Position numbers and translations under genes: made by a program. This document shows, one piece after another, positions 53,962-64,000 of a DNA stretch of 64,000 bases. Below the pieces are notes generated by a model. That model was not told the origin of the DNA. It did no database searches and saw only the letters and a program-made list of their open reading frames with translations. This DNA comes from Corydoras sp. C115 (taxonomy: Eukaryota; Chordata; Actinopteri; Siluriformes; Callichthyidae), in contig JAFMOC010000007.1 in NCBI GenBank assembly GCA_019802505.1, positions 1,486,001 through 1,550,000 on the forward strand, written 5' to 3'. Every line of letters begins with the position of its first letter. The first letter of the stretch is position 1.

Positions 53962-54999
53962 CAAAATTATTAAATTAATATAAGATAAGATTGAGATTTA
54001 GCAATTAAAAATAAGTTAAATTTTTTTTTAATAGAAATCTATATATACAAAATATAGATATTTAATTAAAAAGCTAAAATTGTGGTATTTTGAATGGATT
54101 TTAATATAAATTTAATATATATATTTTTAAATTTTATAAATTAAAACAAAATCAATAAAAGTCACAAACAAGTTAACCTTGATTTTTTTTTAATAATAGG
54201 CATCAAAAGTTAAGAATGACTAGTGAACAGCAATAGAACATAGCCAAAGTTACAACATACAGTGAATAAAAAAAGCAGCATACATTGAAAGAGAAATGTT
54301 TCCTTGAGCTTTCATAAGTTACTCATGTATTATGACAGCAGTTAAGGTCTATCTATATTTTTAAGTTGTTTTACGATCAGCCAAGGCTACAACATGTTCA
54401 ATTAATATGAAGCACTGCACATTACTGTAATGGTGTAACAATGTGGGGGACACAGGAAACACGTTCTTACATTCAATTTTTTTTCCACACACTTTTCTAA
54501 CAAGTGAAAACATTATATATTAGGATTATCCTAATATAAAATATATTTGTTTATAAGCCACTCACATTTTGAGTATTGATTCTGGTACTGACCTTTTAAC
54601 CTGGACATGTTCTAAATTTAACTCAGTGACTGGTAGATAGTTAAGTGTAATGTTTGTAAAAAGTGAATAAAAAATGGATACATTATAAGGCAGAGTGGTT
54701 TTATTCCTGAGTCAAAGCGACTGTACTACCAGCTGCAGGATTTTTACAAGGATTGTCACTGTGCTATATTTTTAAAAATTGAATTTAACCTTGTGCAACT
54801 AGGGCTTTGTTTACTCTAACATTGTAGTGTCTAACACTACAAATTTTCTACCCAGGGAGCTATTGAAGCTTCTCACATGATCCCTGAATGAGGCCTCTGG
54901 GTCAGGACGTTAATTATGTACAAACGACAAAAGGAAAAGAGCAGAAGCATCAGCACAAAGGCTTCAAAGTAGCTTTGGAGCACTAGGAACAAAACAAAG
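53962..54999. other. Intergenic, AT-rich, nothing recognised
   Basis: No supported gene or repeat. Confidence 0.4.
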
Positions 55000-55430
55000 T
55001 GGCTTCAGGAGATGCATTGCCCTGGAGAATGGCCAGCGGTCGATGAAAAATTATATTACTCCCACACTGCGCCACTTGCTTTTTTGCACTCCTTCCCCCA
55101 TCAGGTTGGTGACCAGGTGTGGTGGAGTGTGAGCAGGTTAGAAAGAGCCTCTGGCTGCTTGTCTATTGTGAACAGAGCACAGATTTTCGGCCAATTTAGT
55201 TCAGATTTTGGGCAGTAATAAAAGAATAACCGCATTTATACATTTTATAATCATGCATTTCACCCATGTAATTGTGTGATGGATGATGGATCCTTAATTA
55301 CAACAGCGTCTTAATTTGTAGCACTTCGTGAGATATTGTGCCCTCTGATGTATTCAATTACAACAAATTACTGGCCAATAAAGCTGCTTTGTTAGTAATT
55401 TACACGCAACTGGGTCATTTTTCTTTAAAA
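55000..55430. promoter_or_regulatory. Candidate distal regulatory element near runx3
   Basis: A non-repetitive, higher-complexity block in otherwise AT-rich DNA. It contains a RUNX-type core (ggtgtggtgg, about 55116) and homeodomain-type TAATTA or TTAATTA words near 55290-55300. It lies about 2 kb beyond the runx3 stop codon. Conservation was not tested, so this rests on composition and motifs only. Confidence 0.2.
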
Positions 55431-55503
55431 CAGGCTTTAGTGCATTAAAGCTGAACCAATAAAATAATTTTATAATTTAGTAACACACGAGCACACATAC
55501 ATG

Positions 55504-55505
<2 letters not shown>

Positions 55506-55546
<41 letters not shown>

Positions 55547-55552
55547 ACACAC
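55506..55552. repeat. (CA)n microsatellite
   Basis: CA repeat with one TC interruption near 55541. Confidence 0.95.
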
Positions 55553-55559
55553 TAATATA

Positions 55560-57434
55560 TTACAATAGCAATATTATTTCAAAATATAAAAAATGAATAA
55601 CATAAACCTCAAATGAAGAAATAAATTAAAAATAACACTCAGGTGACAATTTGAAAGTAAACAAAATATTCACAAAATTTCAGGTACAAAAAAGACCAAA
55701 AGGCCAGTTATTTGTTCATAATTGTGGCATAATGTACTTCTTTCTTTTAATAAAATGATTTGATCTTGTACCTTGTGAAGTGTCTCTGATGTTTACTTTC
55801 CACAGCAGTAATGCTGTATTGTCCCTGCACAAGAATCATACACTTGTAAGCCAAAACTTTATGACCACCTGTATAAAATGGTGTTGATTTTCTGTGTACC
55901 AATTAATAGTATTTATTGAACCTACATAGTTACAAGACATTTAATGTTGCGCTGTAATATCTGATCTCAAGATCGTAATAGTAAATTCTTTGTGTACTCT
56001 GTCATTGAAAATATAAGCTACTGCAAAGCACTTGCTTTTGCACATCCCACAGATGCTAGATTCTATTACAAACTTGATTTTTTTGTCAACAAAAGACCAT
56101 CAATGTTTATCTTGAACCATTTAACAATGTGCAATGTGATGCTGCACAATTAATGTTAACCCTTTTTATGCATACTTAAATGGGATTCATTTTTCCACTG
56201 CACTTATCCATGAACATTATTTATACAAGTATGAAAACTCTACTTAACATGTACTTATTTACAGTGCCAAATGAAAATGATTATATCCTTCAAAAATGCA
56301 CAGTTTTGGTCACAAAGCCTAAAAATAAAACCAATTGAAAATATCTTTCTTAAAGTTTATTTACACATTTTGCCTCACAACATTCAAGCAATAAAAACAG
56401 ATCAGTTTGGAAATTAATTTAAGAAATAAAATATTAGACAAACAAGGTTTGGAAAAGCTTGGGAAATTCTCATGATTTAATACTTGGTAGAGGCAGTGTT
56501 TGCTTGAATTACTGTTTGCAGTCCATTTTAAGCTTTCTCTACCAGCTTTCCACACCAATATTGGAAAATATTTAACCATTATTTCCTGTAAAATTGTTCA
56601 GTCAGTTTCTGTGGTAATAAGCAGTGAACTGGTAAAGTAATCAGTGCACTGACAAGACCATCAAAAGACGTATACCATTCATTTCTAAAGTCACTGCTTT
56701 GCTTGCTGACATGAGATGAGTCACATGATGGAATATAAGTCTCTGTCCTTTTATTGTTGAATGGAAGGCCACATATTTTCCTCAAGAATTTAGGGGTATT
56801 TTGTAGCATTCAATTTTTCTTTAAACAGTTATTTTCTGTACTCGTCTGACCATAAAAACTTTATGCTACATGGAAAGTTGTGAAAATGGCTGCACGACAG
56901 TGGGGTAAACAGCATAAAGTGATACAGTGATGAGCATAAGTGGATGACATCAGTTTTATATCCAGGATCAATATCATTGCTTTTACTAAACCAAGTATAA
57001 ATTGATAGTCACCCTGTTTAAGCATGATACATGGAGCTATAGAAGTCACTGCTACAAGAAATGCCTTTACAATGACAGGGTTAACCTGGTATCAACCAGT
57101 TTTATGCAGATAACACTCTTTAAGTTCCATATGAACTCAGTGTTTCTCAGAAAAGCATTCATGTGTGTGGTCAAATAGTTTTGGCTTATCAGTGTAAATG
57201 AATATATTCCCTTAATCAGGTGATACAGTATGATCAGTTCTATTCTTCTTGAACCTTTGTATGGCGCATGTTAACGAAAATATAATTAATCATTTATATT
57301 AAGGAATGCTTCAATTGTCCAGTCTGAATAGACAGAGCCTTATGAAATACATTGATACTGGAGAAAAACCAGAAGCAACATGCAACTCTCTGTGAGCTAG
57401 TTCAGTGTGGCTTCAGTGTGGCTTCAGTGTGGCT
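55560..57434. other. runx3 3' flank, possibly containing its 3' UTR
   Basis: Several minus-strand AATAAA candidates occur (for example near 56749), but none can be chosen. Stretches at 55850-55900 and 56270-56570 have a degenerate transposon-like character that I could not resolve. Open frames at 56361-57049 (minus) have no recognisable protein features. Confidence 0.35.
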
Positions 57435-57949
57435 TTAGTAAGGCCTCCAAACTGATTCATCCATTCGTCCTGGTGTGCTCAAGGAACTTGGAGAGTTGCT
57501 GTGGCTTCCATCAGCCTCCACACCATCGCTGGGACCAATCAGGCCTCCGGCCCCACTTCCTGACCCAGCAGCCCCACCTGCAGCTGTACAGGAATTCAGC
57601 ATGCGTGTAGGTGAGCGATCGCCCACTGTACCACCTCCAGTGCCACCAGCAGGCACCATGGAGAACTGGTAGGACCCTGAGCCAGTGCCGTAGTATAGAT
57701 GGTATGGAGAGGAATTGGTCTGGAAGTGGGAGGGCTGGTTCTGGTTGCTTGGGTATGGTGGCGGAAGGTACGTATGGTAACGGGTGGAGGCAGCGACCCC
57801 AGTCACACTAAGCCCCCCAATGCCAGTACTGGATGGGTTGGCAGAATAGGTAAAGGCCCCAGGATAGTGCATGTGTGGGTCTGAGAAACGTGGCGCTGTT
57901 AATGGCGAGAGTGATGGGAATGTGGTGCGCTGCTGAAAAATATCCGTAC
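57435..57949 (-). CDS. runx3: Runt-related transcription factor 3, last coding exon
   Basis: The acceptor TTTTTTTAG| is followed by an exon that completes a split Ser codon and encodes about 170 residues to TAA. Motifs: FSDPHMHYPGAFTYS, YHTYLPPPYPSNQNQ, SPYHLYYGTGSGSYQFSMV, GDRSPTRML, DGVEADGSHSNSP, STPGRMDESVWRPY. The terminal VWRPY recruits Groucho/TLE co-repressors, and the rest forms the transactivation and inhibitory regions (family knowledge). The wording DGVEADGSHSNSP with STPGRMDE matches RUNX3 better than RUNX1 or RUNX2. A Gly/Thr-rich run and a Gly/Ala/Ser-rich run have expanded relative to mammalian RUNX3. The Runt DNA-binding domain is outside the window. Confidence 0.93.
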
Positions 57950-58842
57950 CTAAAAAAACAACAAAGAACAAAACAATTATTACTTTTCAGTCAACCAAGA
58001 TTTAACTTTTAACTGCAAGAATTTAACAGAAGCAGACAGTCTTCAGTGTGCAATACAGCAGAATTAAAGGTAATCAGCTAAAACCATTGTTGTAAAGCAT
58101 GACGTGGAAGGAGCAGGAAAATGGCAGGTTACTAACATTTAATTAGTTTCTAACCTGTATTATTCACACGATGCTGCCTTAAGTATGTGTACATATCTTC
58201 TGGTTTTCGCCAATTGTTCTAGGTGACTTGGTTTTAATGAAGTATAATGTAAGTGCTACAGTTTACATAACAATATTGCCTTGTAACGTATACGAGTCTC
58301 ACCAGTGTCAGTGTCAGACAGACAGGTGTAAGGTAAAATGGTGCACCTGTGGCTAGGCTGTATTTAGACTCTTTTCATTACTTTTCAAAAAGGTACACAG
58401 TGGAATTGGGGAGTTCTGCATTAGCAAGCAGGTTTTGGCATGTTAGTTGTCTGGGGGTGGGAGGATGGGGTGGGGCTTGGGGTGGTTGTCGGCCTTTGCG
58501 TGCCACCACCTCATTGTAACGCCCCCTCTCCTCCTCCTCTTTCTGTTGAAGTGTGCAGAGGAGAAACAGAGACAGAGAAAAGAACTGAGACAGGCCTTTT
58601 GCAATTTAGTTTTTTTCTCTCTTTTATTTTGAAAGAACATGTTTTGCTTTTTGATTGAAGAGGGTGAGACCTGTTCTTTTTTAAATGGGTGTGTGTGTCT
58701 AATTCCTGGCACACTTTTGGGCATGCTTGATTTAGGACAGAGCCTGAAAATGTATTTTTTTTATCTCAGTGGCTTTTATGATAAATATAGAATAAACATG
58801 GTTGGTCCGTGGTTCTCTTGCTCTTCTTTAACAACCCCCTCA

Positions 58843-58890
<48 letters not shown>

Positions 58891-59713
58891 CCAAACTACA
58901 TCACATGCACTACCTCCACTACCTCAATACAGTCATTACTCTGACACGTTCATAACTGAGCAGTTTGTTCTGCAATGTTCTTAACCTTCTCAATACTTTC
59001 ACCAATAATAAATTAAACTCTTACTAACTCATAGCAGGAAATTCTAGCACAGTATTTATGTGAGAATATCTGTATACATGGAATGTGTATGTGTGCATTT
59101 TTGCTGTATGTGTGTAAAAGAGAGCAGTAGTGGGGTTACATTCTACACCTTTTTGTTATTATTAGTGAGTCAAAAAAGACAGAGACAGAAGTCTGAAAAA
59201 AGAGTAGAAATGACATAGGAAATTACTGAGAAATGTGACATGATTGGCTCTTATTTTCACTTTTTTTATTTTTTGTAGTTACACTAAATTTCTGTAATTA
59301 TTTTGAGTCATACAAAAATGCTAGTACACTTTACACTTTAAATATCCACTGACTGTTATAACAATTATATATACAAAATTTATAACAACAGGATATACCT
59401 AATAATATTTGGTAATGAAAAGTATACTCATTTTAAAAGAGTTTAAATTCAAAAGGTTAATTGTGATGCTAAAGTGTGTGTGTGTGTGTGTGTGTGAATA
59501 AACCACTAGTTAATTATGGGATGTGGTTAAAATATTTTCTTTTGTATTAAAGGACTGCATGATGTTCATAGCTGCTTTAATGTTAACGGATATTTGTCTG
59601 TGCAAAAAAGTGTCATGTCTGTGCAAAAAAGTGTCAATGAAATCTGGCTTACACCTTTTTAAATACATATATAGACTTATTTATAATATATGGATAATTT
59701 GTGCATGTATGTA

Positions 59714-59806
<93 letters not shown>

Positions 59807-60007
59807 GTGTTTTTGAATGTGTGTGTATGAGTGAGAGAGAGAGAGCAAGTGTGTTTGTGTGTGGGTGTGGGTGTATGGGTGCACCCCACCACAGGGAGCT
59901 GTTTTAGTTTCAGAGATCCACTAGGTTCACAGTCAAGCATGTAACGCAGCTTGACACAGAGGTTTGTCTCATTTGCTTACATTGTGTCATGTGTTCCCTC
60001 TTTGTCC

Positions 60008-60062
<55 letters not shown>

Positions 60063-60928
60063 TGTGTGAAGGTGGAATGTGTCTGTGTGTCAAAGGCCTG
60101 TTGCTGGTCAGGATGCAAATCCCCAGAACGCCCTCCCATGTGGAATGTTTGTTTACAGGATAAAAATGCAAACCATGATAGATTGCACCTGTGTGCCACA
60201 CAGACAATATAAGTAAGTATTATAAAAGACACAGTGTGAAATATACTACTGCCACTAATAATACTTATACTTCTTCTTCTTATTATTATAATGATTATGT
60301 TTTCCTTTATCTTAGTATTAATTTTATATTAACATTATTACTTCTAAATTTTACACTGTTTGGCAGTTTTCATACATGATCTAATTTTAAATTTAAATAA
60401 AGCAGGTAAAAATCTCACAATACTAAGCTAATGATTTTAAAATCGTTAATTTCTATAAACTTAGTTTAGTAATAAATTTAAGGTTATTAATTAATTATTA
60501 AGTACAATGTATTATTATTATTATTAGTAGTAGTACCAGTATTTTATAATGTATATTGTATATTATTTATCTGACAAACATGGATTTAATATGCTTTAAT
60601 TAGACCTGTGATAAAGACATGCATCTCTTGGATGTTTATAAGCAGTAAATTACCAACTTCATTGAGTGTCTAAAATGACACATCTCAGTACGAATCATCT
60701 CAGACATGGTCTCATAGGTCTGTGTGAGATTGGGAAAACTTAGCCATGTGATTTACACAAGCAGATAAACTGTGCTACATCACTGCTGTTTATACTGGTG
60801 CTGCACTCACACAGACGCGACGTGTCAAATGCAAATGTGGAAATGTGAGCTGCCTAATCGCTCTCACTGAATAAAGAAAACAAACACAATAAGAAAACAA
60901 GGATGAAAACAGATGAGTGTCTCTTTGA

Positions 60929-60996
<68 letters not shown>

Positions 60997-61108
60997 ATGT
61001 GTGAGAGTGCACATGACTCAGCTGTAGTTCTGGCATCAATATGGGAATTGCAGGAAAAGGAAGGCCAGCACTGGCTAAACTGCTGTGGGGATGGAAAAAA
61101 CTTAACTA

Positions 61109-61156
<48 letters not shown>

Positions 61157-62064
61157 CTATGGGTTAGATGTGCCATGCATTTTGTGTGGATATTTTCATT
61201 ATGTTCATCTAAACTTATTGTCTATTTCATCATATAAAATCAATCACTTTTATCATTTACCATATAGTACCATATAGCAGTTTGCAATAAAAGTCCTTTT
61301 TTGTTTTTTTGTTAGTACTTCTTATTTATTTTTTTGTACTTGGCAGGACCATGGATTCTCATCACATCAATTACATTGACATGGTGGTGGTGGTGCGTTC
61401 CATAAAGTGATATTAAGTCAATTCCTCTTCAACAGTTCTGCTGGAGTTTGTGAAATCTTATGCCCACTTATTGTGCACTTCATTAGACATACATTCCACC
61501 TTGCAGGCGTGAGACAGGACGAGGCAAAATTTATTTTGAAATTGCTGAGCTAGAAAGTGCATCTATAGTAATACAACTAATATGAACTGATACTACATAT
61601 ATAGAAGGAAATTTGGTTTACTAAATCATGTACAGGACAGCACGGTGGCTTAGTGGTTAGCATGTTTGCCTTTCAGCATTGGGCATCCATGTTCGAATCC
61701 CAATCTGGGTGGTGTTTCCATGTTCTCCCCGTGTCTGCGTGCAGACCGGTTCCCTGGTTTCCTCCCACAGTCCAAAAACATGAATTTAGGGAAAAGTGTC
61801 TCCTCTAAATTTCCACATATAGTGTGTGTGAATGAGTTTGTGCTCAGCAATAGAATGGCATATATCTGCCCAGTGCCATAAAACGTTCTCCCTTGGATGG
61901 ACATGGGGTACCCCCATATTCTCATTTTTAAATACACATTTCCCAAAATGTAAAGGCAGTGTGTTTGCTATTGTTGATACAGTTACTGTATCTATGAAAA
62001 TTTAGACAGTACTCATAATTTAAGAGAGGATAGAGATAGAAAGCGTGATAGAGAAAGGTCTTAC
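57950..62064. repeat. runx3 last intron carrying six CA/GT tracts
   Basis: Plus-strand tracts: (CA)n 58846-58887, (GT)n 59476-59498, 59717-59806, 60010-60068, 60932-60995 and 61111-61153. In runx3 sense RNA five are CA repeats and one is a GU repeat. A SINE lies at 61634-61915. Nothing else was recognised, and the open frames here are artefacts of the repeats. Confidence 0.9.
61634..61915 (+). mobile_element. DANA/mermaid-type SINE, old copy, in the runx3 intron
   Basis: The head agcacggtggcttagtggtt and body landmarks are present but more diverged than the 15-18 kb copies (for example ccatgttcgaatcccaatct). It ends at cctt-ggatggacatggggta without a clear tail. Confidence 0.8.
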
Positions 62065-62136
62065 TTGGCCAGCGAATGTCATCCTCCACCTTACAGGGTT
62101 TGATCTGTGGTGTGTCAATTTGATCTGGCCACAATC
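62065..62136 (-). CDS. runx3: runx3 internal exon, 72 nt
   Basis: Acceptor TGTTGCAG| and donor CCAA|GTAAGA frame a 72-nt exon that enters and leaves in phase 1. Its last base plus GT of the final exon makes the split Ser codon. The translation contains LWPDQIDTPQIKPC and KVEDDIRWP. The LWP word resembles the DFCLWPSTLSKK segment encoded just upstream of the last exon in RUNX2 (family knowledge). Being a multiple of three, it could be skipped without frame change. Exon identity rests on splice sites, phase and position. Confidence 0.65.
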
Positions 62137-62277
62137 CTGCAACACATCGAAATATCACGTCAGTCATTCATTTGTCAGTAGTATGGTTATCATGTGGCAA
62201 TCGGCTTTCATTTAAGACCAATTTTCTCTTTATTCTATTAACTTAGCTGTGTGTGTAGGTGTTCGGAATGACTTAGC

Positions 62278-63142
62278 ACTGCCTGTGTGTGTTGTTTAAT
62301 AAAGTAGCCACAAAAAAAATGTCACACACTCTAATATTTCATTGGACCGCCTTAAGCATTAATTACGGCATACATTCGCTGTGGCATTGTTCGATAAGCT
62401 TCTGCAATGTTCCAAGATATATTTCCATTCACCAAGGGTCACCAAGATCTCACCAAGAATCAGACTGCTGAGCAAAGGCTTTTCCAGCACATCCCAAAGA
62501 TTCTCAATGAAGTTCAGGTCTGGACTGTGGCTGATGCGTTCACTCTGGAACAGGGCAAATCTGGACTCATTAGACCACATGACCATTTTCCATTGCTCCA
62601 GAGTCCAATCCTTATGCTCCCTAGCAAATTGAATCCTTTTTTCTGGTTAGCCTTACTAATTAGTGGTTTTCGTAAGACTACACAGCTGTTCAGTCCCAAT
62701 CCCTTGAGTTTCCTTCGCATTGTGCATGTGGAAATGCTCTTACTGTCACTATTGAACATAGCCCTGAATTCTTCTGTTGTTTTCTTCTATTTGATTTCAC
62801 CAAACCTTTAAGTGATCACCGATCATGTTCATTCAGGATTTTTTTGAAGTCACATTTCCAACTCTAAGACGATGGGTCCCTACTATGTTTTCAGCTTTTA
62901 ATGATGTTTTGGACAGTTCTTAACCCAAGTTTAGTCGTTTCTGCAATCTCCTTAGATATTTTCTCTGCTTGATGTATGCCAATGATTCGACCCTTCTAAA
63001 ACAGACTAACATCTTTTCCACGACCATGGGATGTGTCTTTAGCTGAAAGATAATCACCCATGCAGTAATTATCCAATATGAGGCTTTTATTTCTGTTTGC
63101 TAAGTTACATCCAGGTGGCTACTTTTTTTGGCCAGGCGGTTT
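62278..63142 (-). mobile_element. Tc1/mariner transposon relic in a runx3 intron
   Basis: Ends carry ggtggctactttttttggcc on the right and, degenerately, aaagtagccacaaaaaaaat on the left. The minus strand encodes pieces of a Tc1 transposase: MVMWSNESRFALFQSE, HSPDLNFIENLWDVLEKPL and a DNA-binding start near 63000. About 500 bp expected between the catalytic motifs is missing. It is the same family as 6006-6235. Confidence 0.85.
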
Positions 63143-63865
63143 GGCCAGACTTTGAGTACTTGTGAATGTTTTTTATTATAGATAGCTGTATTTTTGGGGT
63201 TGTGTAAAGAGCAAGTTCAGGTTGATTAAAGTAAAATGTATGTGAAAATGCTAAATGAACCATTTAATAATGGTAAAGATAAACTTTTTAAACATTGTAT
63301 TATTTTATTTACTTTATTACAGAAAGTGCCTTTTATCATCAAATCCAAATCCAAACCAGGTTCACTTAAATCTACTAGTAGCACTATTGTCACCCTCTTG
63401 CATGGAAAAAATAATTTATAGCTTAAGGTTGAATCCTGTGCCAAGTTCCTGAGCTTTTCAACGTCTCTTTGTTTGCGTGAAGATTACACGAGTGATTTCA
63501 GCTCACGTTTAACAACAGGTGTGGCAAAATGTCTGCTCTCCAAATCAGATTGGGAAACCCCAAATTAGATGAGGCATAATTTTTTTGAACAAAGCTAATT
63601 CTGTTTAAATTTGCCTTTAATGTTTGTGACTAGTGTGAAATTTTTTAGTTGAATTTGATCACCATTGGCCAAGTCTCACTGCTGTGAGTAAGAATGCTAG
63701 CATTGTCTCTTGCTCTTTTTCTGTGTGTGTGTGTGTTCACACCCGCTGGCCATGGCGCAGTGAACTGCAAATTTGGCATGCAAATAAAAGCATGTTTGCT
63801 CTTGGTCTGTGATGAGTTAGTTGTTACAAGCCAACCATCACGTACCGTGGACATTGTGGCAAGTC

Positions 63866-63896
<31 letters not shown>

Positions 63897-64000
63897 GACA
63901 CAAACGACAAACGACCACTGCGACCCCTAAGAACACCAATGTGAACAAACAACCCCCGATGCTATAGCCAAAATTTTTTTTTAAATCTTTTAAAATTTGA
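63143..64000. other. runx3 intron, continuing past the window
   Basis: No exon found. A short (TG)n lies at 63723-63740 and a (CA)n at 63870-63896. Confidence 0.6.

Noticed and set aside
56361..57049. Minus-strand open frames in the runx3 3' flank, possibly a transposase
   Set aside because: Only vague similarity to transposon text; no catalytic motif, terminal repeat or splice site could be supported.
57407..57884. Plus-strand open frames over the runx3 last exon
   Set aside because: Antisense shadows of a GC-rich coding exon whose minus-strand product is clearly RUNX3.

Overview
The window is teleost fish genomic DNA. It holds spliced vertebrate genes, tRNA-derived SINEs resembling the fish DANA/mermaid type, many Tc1-like transposons, non-LTR retrotransposon remnants and long (GT)n tracts. 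All identifications come from reading the sequence; no database was searched. The species cannot be named.

Three recognisable protein genes lie on the minus strand in one head-to-tail series. khdrbs1 (Sam68-type KH/STAR RNA-binding protein) is complete: nine coding exons from 14805 down to 10357 join in phase into a 377-residue protein. chp1 (calcineurin B homologous protein 1, an EF-hand regulator of Na+/H+ exchangers) is complete: seven coding exons from 35165 down to 24754 give 195 residues. runx3 (Runt-family transcription factor) is partial: only its last coding exon (57949-57435) and a 72-nt exon before it (62136-62065) are present, and the Runt domain lies beyond base 64000. Below khdrbs1, at 4850-7893, minus-strand segments have good splice signals and matching phases. 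They look like a further spliced gene that I cannot name.

Layout. 1-4850: sparse DNA with two degenerate tRNA-like sequences, a SINE fragment and a LINE 3' end. 4850-7900: the unnamed spliced unit. 9.6-15.1 kb: khdrbs1 and its CCAAT-box promoter. 15.1-20.1 kb: a cluster of SINEs in both orientations plus a Gypsy relic. 20-24.4 kb: a terminal-inverted-repeat (TIR) element and a Tc1 relic. 24.4-35.5 kb: chp1, with a LINE bounded by a 14-bp target-site duplication in intron 5. 35.5-57 kb: a long gene-poor interval with a Tc1 relic, a LINE lacking its reverse transcriptase core, a local ~325-bp repeat family and large (GT)n tracts. 57.4-64 kb: the 3' part of runx3, whose last intron carries six CA/GT tracts.

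The three genes do not form a pathway: they act in RNA processing, ion/pH control and transcription. I found no CRISPR array, operon or bacterial-type system. The least expected signals are a ~99-nt C tract filling the khdrbs1 exon 2 splice acceptor, two abutting perfect hairpins in khdrbs1 intron 4 with a UAAAA loop, two exons of interchangeable phase in the unnamed unit, and a local repeat family beyond the runx3 3' end.
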